Below, piece after piece: positions 61,813-64,000 of a stretch of DNA of 64,000 bases. Under the pieces are notes generated by a model. That model saw nothing but the letters and a program-made list of their open reading frames with translations. It was not told the DNA's origin and made no database searches. Every line of letters begins with the position of its first letter. Within the stretch, counting starts at the first letter, position 1. The DNA comes from Longimicrobiaceae bacterium (GTDB lineage: Bacteria; Gemmatimonadota; Gemmatimonadetes; Longimicrobiales; Longimicrobiaceae): the NCBI GenBank assembly GCA_036375715.1, contig DASVBS010000064.1:18471-82470 (forward strand), written 5' to 3'. Both the position numbers and the translations under genes were made by a program.

Positions 61813-63299
61813 AGCTCAGGGGAGGCGGGGGAACCGAAGCGCGGGGTGAGACGGGGATTCAGCCCGACCACGCGTAGCTGCTCGGACAGTGTCCCGGCGG
61901 CGGCTGAATCGGGGAAAGCACCGGCGTAGATGTACCACCGCAGCCCCCCATCGGTGTAGGGGACGGCCAGGGGGTAGGCGGGTACCTGGCGGGTGAGGAG
62001 CGAGTCCACCGCCGCGTTCGCGGCGCCTCGGGTGTCCATCTCCCCGAGCAGCAGGGCGTACCGCAGCTCCTGGACGAGGCTCCAGTCGCCCGCCGCCTGC
62101 TGTGCATCGATGGCGCCGCTCGCGACCAGCACGTCCCGGGTCTCGGCGGCCGCATCGGCGCTGGGGAGAGCTCCCGCCATCACCTTGTAGTAGGTGACTC
62201 CCTGTACATCCTCAGGGGTGATGTAATACAGCACTCCGGGGAGCTGAGCGCGCAGCTCCCGCAGGCGATCGTAGGCCTCCTGGAAGGAGCCGTAGGCAAC
62301 GACCCGGACGGAATAGGGCAACGGCTCGCCCAGAGGACGCGGCACCTCGCGAGCGCGAATGGGGGCGGGCGAGCCCTGGGCGGTTTCCGCCGGTGCGGTG
62401 GCCCAGGGCAGAAGGTCGGGCCGGACCGTGGCGACGACGTATCCGATGGCCGTGATCACCGCCGCCGCGAGAAGCAGCCACAGCAGCATCACCCCGATGC
62501 GATGACCCGGGTGCGGGACCCGCGGCGGAGGCGGAGGGAGATGAACTTCCTCAGCTTCCGCCTCGACCTGCTGGCTGCGGGGCAGATCGGCCTCCTCGAC
62601 AGGCGCCGAAACCGCGTCCGCTTCCGCGAAAGACGTCTCCTCCTGGGGCATCTCCTCGCTCTCCATCGCGGCAGCCGCAGCTACCGTCTCTCCGCGGGGC
62701 GGCACGAGCACCCCGTGAACCGTCGCACCTCCCAACGTCAGCGAAGCCACCTGGTCGGGATCGCGCGGCATTCCGAGCAATAACGCCTGGTCCACCCGGG
62801 TGGCGAGCGCTTCCAGATCGCCCATGCCCGCGGGAGCGAAGATCACCAGCGTAGCCCGCGAGTGTTTGAAGCCGTCAATCAGCTTGGACCAGCGGGGGTT
62901 TCGAAAGACTGCCTCGACGTCAGGAGTGTAGGTGCCGGTGGGGATGAACTTGAATTCGCGTCCGGGAACGTCGCGCGTACATCGAGCCATCGACGCCCCG
63001 TACAGGAAGAGATCCACCACCCCCTCGAGCCCGTCCCCACCCAGCTCCACCTGGAGCACGGGGCTCTCCAGATGGAAATCGGCAAGGACCACCTTGCGCC
63101 CCGTCGAAGCCCAGGCGTCGCTCAGCTCGATCGCCGTGCGCGCCGCCCAGTCCTGATCCACGTCTCCGACCAGCAGCAATACCACCGAGGGCAGCTCCCC
63201 GGAGACAAACGGCGGCCCGGCATCGCCCGCCGGGTCGTAGACAATCGGCGGCGGCAGGTCGGCGGGATCCGTCCACCTGGATGATTCGGGATCGTTCAT
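61809..63299 (-). CDS. MinD/ParA-like (degenerate) membrane protein with C-terminal SPOR domain
   Basis: 496 residues from ATG 63299. The N-terminal domain (about 35-215) resembles the MinD/ParA or BY-kinase fold (VVLLLVGDVDQDWAARTAIE; GRKVVLADFHLESPVLQV; LVIFAPAGMGDLEALATRVD) but has no Walker A GKT/S. An acidic linker and a PPPPPR stretch lead to one membrane helix (about 278-298). The C-terminal region holds one or two SPOR-like modules (SVRVVAYGSFQEAYDRLREL; RWYIYAGAFPDSAAAGTLSE) that usually bind denuded peptidoglycan. It directly precedes smc in one operon. Confidence 0.8.
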   Translation of the reverse strand: MNDPESSRWTDPADLPPPIVYDPAGDAGPPFVSGELPSVVLLLVGDVDQDWAARTAIELSDAWASTGRKVVLADFHLESPVLQVELGGDGLEGVVDLFLYGASMARCTRDVPGREFKFIPTGTYTPDVEAVFRNPRWSKLIDGFKHSRATLVIFAPAGMGDLEALATRVDQALLLGMPRDPDQVASLTLGGATVHGVLVPPRGETVAAAAAMESEEMPQEETSFAEADAVSAPVEEADLPRSQQVEAEAEEVHLPPPPPRVPHPGHRIGVMLLWLLLAAAVITAIGYVVATVRPDLLPWATAPAETAQGSPAPIRAREVPRPLGEPLPYSVRVVAYGSFQEAYDRLRELRAQLPGVLYYITPEDVQGVTYYKVMAGALPSADAAAETRDVLVASGAIDAQQAAGDWSLVQELRYALLLGEMDTRGAANAAVDSLLTRQVPAYPLAVPYTDGGLRWYIYAGAFPDSAAAGTLSEQLRVVGLNPRLTPRFGSPASPEL

Positions 63300-63435
63300 C
63301 AGCGCTCGATGGTGAATTGGGCGCTGCAACTTACCGGTCGCCCGAGGCGAGCGGCAAGCGTTTCAGCGGGATTGCGGCAGGCCTGCCGGTGTCGTCGGCG
63401 CCGTCAGAGCGCCAGGACGTCAACCGGAGGCGAGG

Positions 63436-63810
63436 TCAGGAGGCAGTGCGCGGCTCGAGCACGTGCAGCGGAGCATCGCCCCAGAGGCGCTCGAGCTGGT
63501 AGAACTCGCGGGCCGCCGGGTGGAAGACATGGACCACGAAGTCGACGTAATCCACCAACACCCAGCGTCCGCCTCGCATTCCCTCGACCCCGGCCGGCCT
63601 CACGCCCTCCTTCTTCAACTCATCGACGAGGTGATCGGCGATGGAGGTCACGTGCGTGTCGGACCGGCCGCTGGCGATGAGAAAGTAGTCGGTGGCCGAG
63701 GAGATGTTGCGCAGGTCGATGAGGTTCACGTCGACGGCCTTGCGATCGAACAGCAGGTCGATGGCGCGTGAGAGTTCCTGCGGTATGTCCGGCAAACTGG
63801 TAGAGCTCAT
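63436..63810 (-). CDS. rsfS: Ribosomal silencing factor RsfS
   Basis: 124 residues from ATG 63810. ATDYFLIASGRSDTHVTSIA and WVLVDYVDFVVHVFHPAARE are the family core; it binds L14 and blocks subunit joining in starvation. The gene lies upstream of the SPOR-smc pair. Nearby, only a strong hairpin is seen upstream of it. Confidence 0.95.
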   Translation of the reverse strand: MSSTSLPDIPQELSRAIDLLFDRKAVDVNLIDLRNISSATDYFLIASGRSDTHVTSIADHLVDELKKEGVRPAGVEGMRGGRWVLVDYVDFVVHVFHPAAREFYQLERLWGDAPLHVLEPRTAS

Positions 63811-63910
63811 CGCGTTACGTTGTGATCGACGGGATCGATCGCGCTGTAGGAGGCGATCGCCACTCGAGCCGCACCCGGGCCATCGCTGCAGACTAGCCGT
63901 TGAAACGCCC

Positions 63911-63949
63911 AGGCGCGAAGAACCCTCGCCCGAGGCATTCTTCGCGCCT
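63911..63949. terminator. Long hairpin upstream of rsfS
   Basis: AGGCGCGAAGAA (63911-63922) and TTCTTCGCGCCT (63938-63949) are exact inverted repeats; inside them CCTCG and CGAGG pair around CC, giving a 12 plus five bp stem. No U-tract follows. It is likely the end of a gene beyond the window edge; the surrounding 63811-64000 shows no other feature except a lone GGCGATCGCC palindrome at 63852. Confidence 0.5.
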
Positions 63950-64000
63950 GTCGTCCGAAGCAGAGCTGCGGCACTTGCCGGACCGCCCTGGCCCAACCAA

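Noticed and set aside
63852..63861. GGCGATCGCC, identical in form to the cyanobacterial HIP1 palindrome
   Set aside because: I noted it only here, and GC-rich DNA will give it by chance.

Overview
The window is about 64 kb of GC-rich, gene-dense chromosome from a Gram-negative-type (diderm) bacterium. It carries a TolC outer-membrane channel, lipoprotein and signal-peptide processing enzymes, outer-membrane-type proteins and a SPOR protein. Several traits point to Gemmatimonadota or a close relative: a short primary-type sigma factor without region 1.1, a Bacteroidetes-style GlmU-like enzyme, an MglA GTPase embedded in a recR/ybaB/dnaX operon, a BshB1-type bacillithiol deacetylase, and many TTG/GTG starts. 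The phylum is an inference from gene content and was not tested by any search. No phage, insertion sequence, CRISPR array, rRNA or tRNA gene was recognised.

Layout. 1-3363 (minus): the 5' part of a UvrD/PcrA helicase gene, a histidine kinase, serS and a lipoprotein. 3364-3525: a symmetric divergent promoter region. 3526-7463 (plus): a roadblock protein, a CheY-like receiver, a mannose-1-phosphate guanylyltransferase, a GlmU-like protein and a WalJ-like hydrolase. 7471-16299 (minus): dksA, then the conserved rpsB-tsf-pyrH-frr-uppS-cdsA-dxr-rseP block, preceded by rplM-rpsI. 16300-24406 (minus): primary sigma factor, lepB, an aldehyde dehydrogenase, an NtrC-type regulator, a small membrane-anchored protein, a class V aminotransferase and a divergent LspA-like peptidase. 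24818-29282 (plus): three coupled genes for a TPR/CsgG-like lipoprotein, a probable beta-barrel and a Big2/vWA lipoprotein. 29299-36344 (minus): a YifB/ComM ATPase, a double-cupredoxin lipoprotein and a 1414-residue NtrY-like kinase. 36343-49000 (plus, mostly): a degenerate creatininase-fold protein, a secreted protein, a Yip1-like protein, a TolC/MacA/MacB-type efflux operon, bshB1, an IscS-type desulfurase and mnmA. 45751-63810 (minus): a HIRAN-like protein, a small hypothetical, grpE-dnaJ, and a long run rsfS, SPOR, smc, DAHP synthase, yraN, dnaX, ybaB, recR, roadblock, mglA, pgsA, hydrolase.

The genes mix housekeeping functions (translation, envelope lipid and isoprenoid synthesis, replication and repair, protein folding) with cell-organisation functions (MglA plus two roadblock proteins) and envelope export. 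The least explained items are intergenic elements built from 7- or 8-bp tandem units in mutually inverted arms (15180-15263, 16534-16716, 20379-20505, with a one-sided array at 43571-43664), a set of long perfect hairpins without U-tracts at gene ends, the three-gene surface cassette at 24818-29282, the double-cupredoxin lipoprotein, and the creatininase homologue whose metal ligands are replaced.
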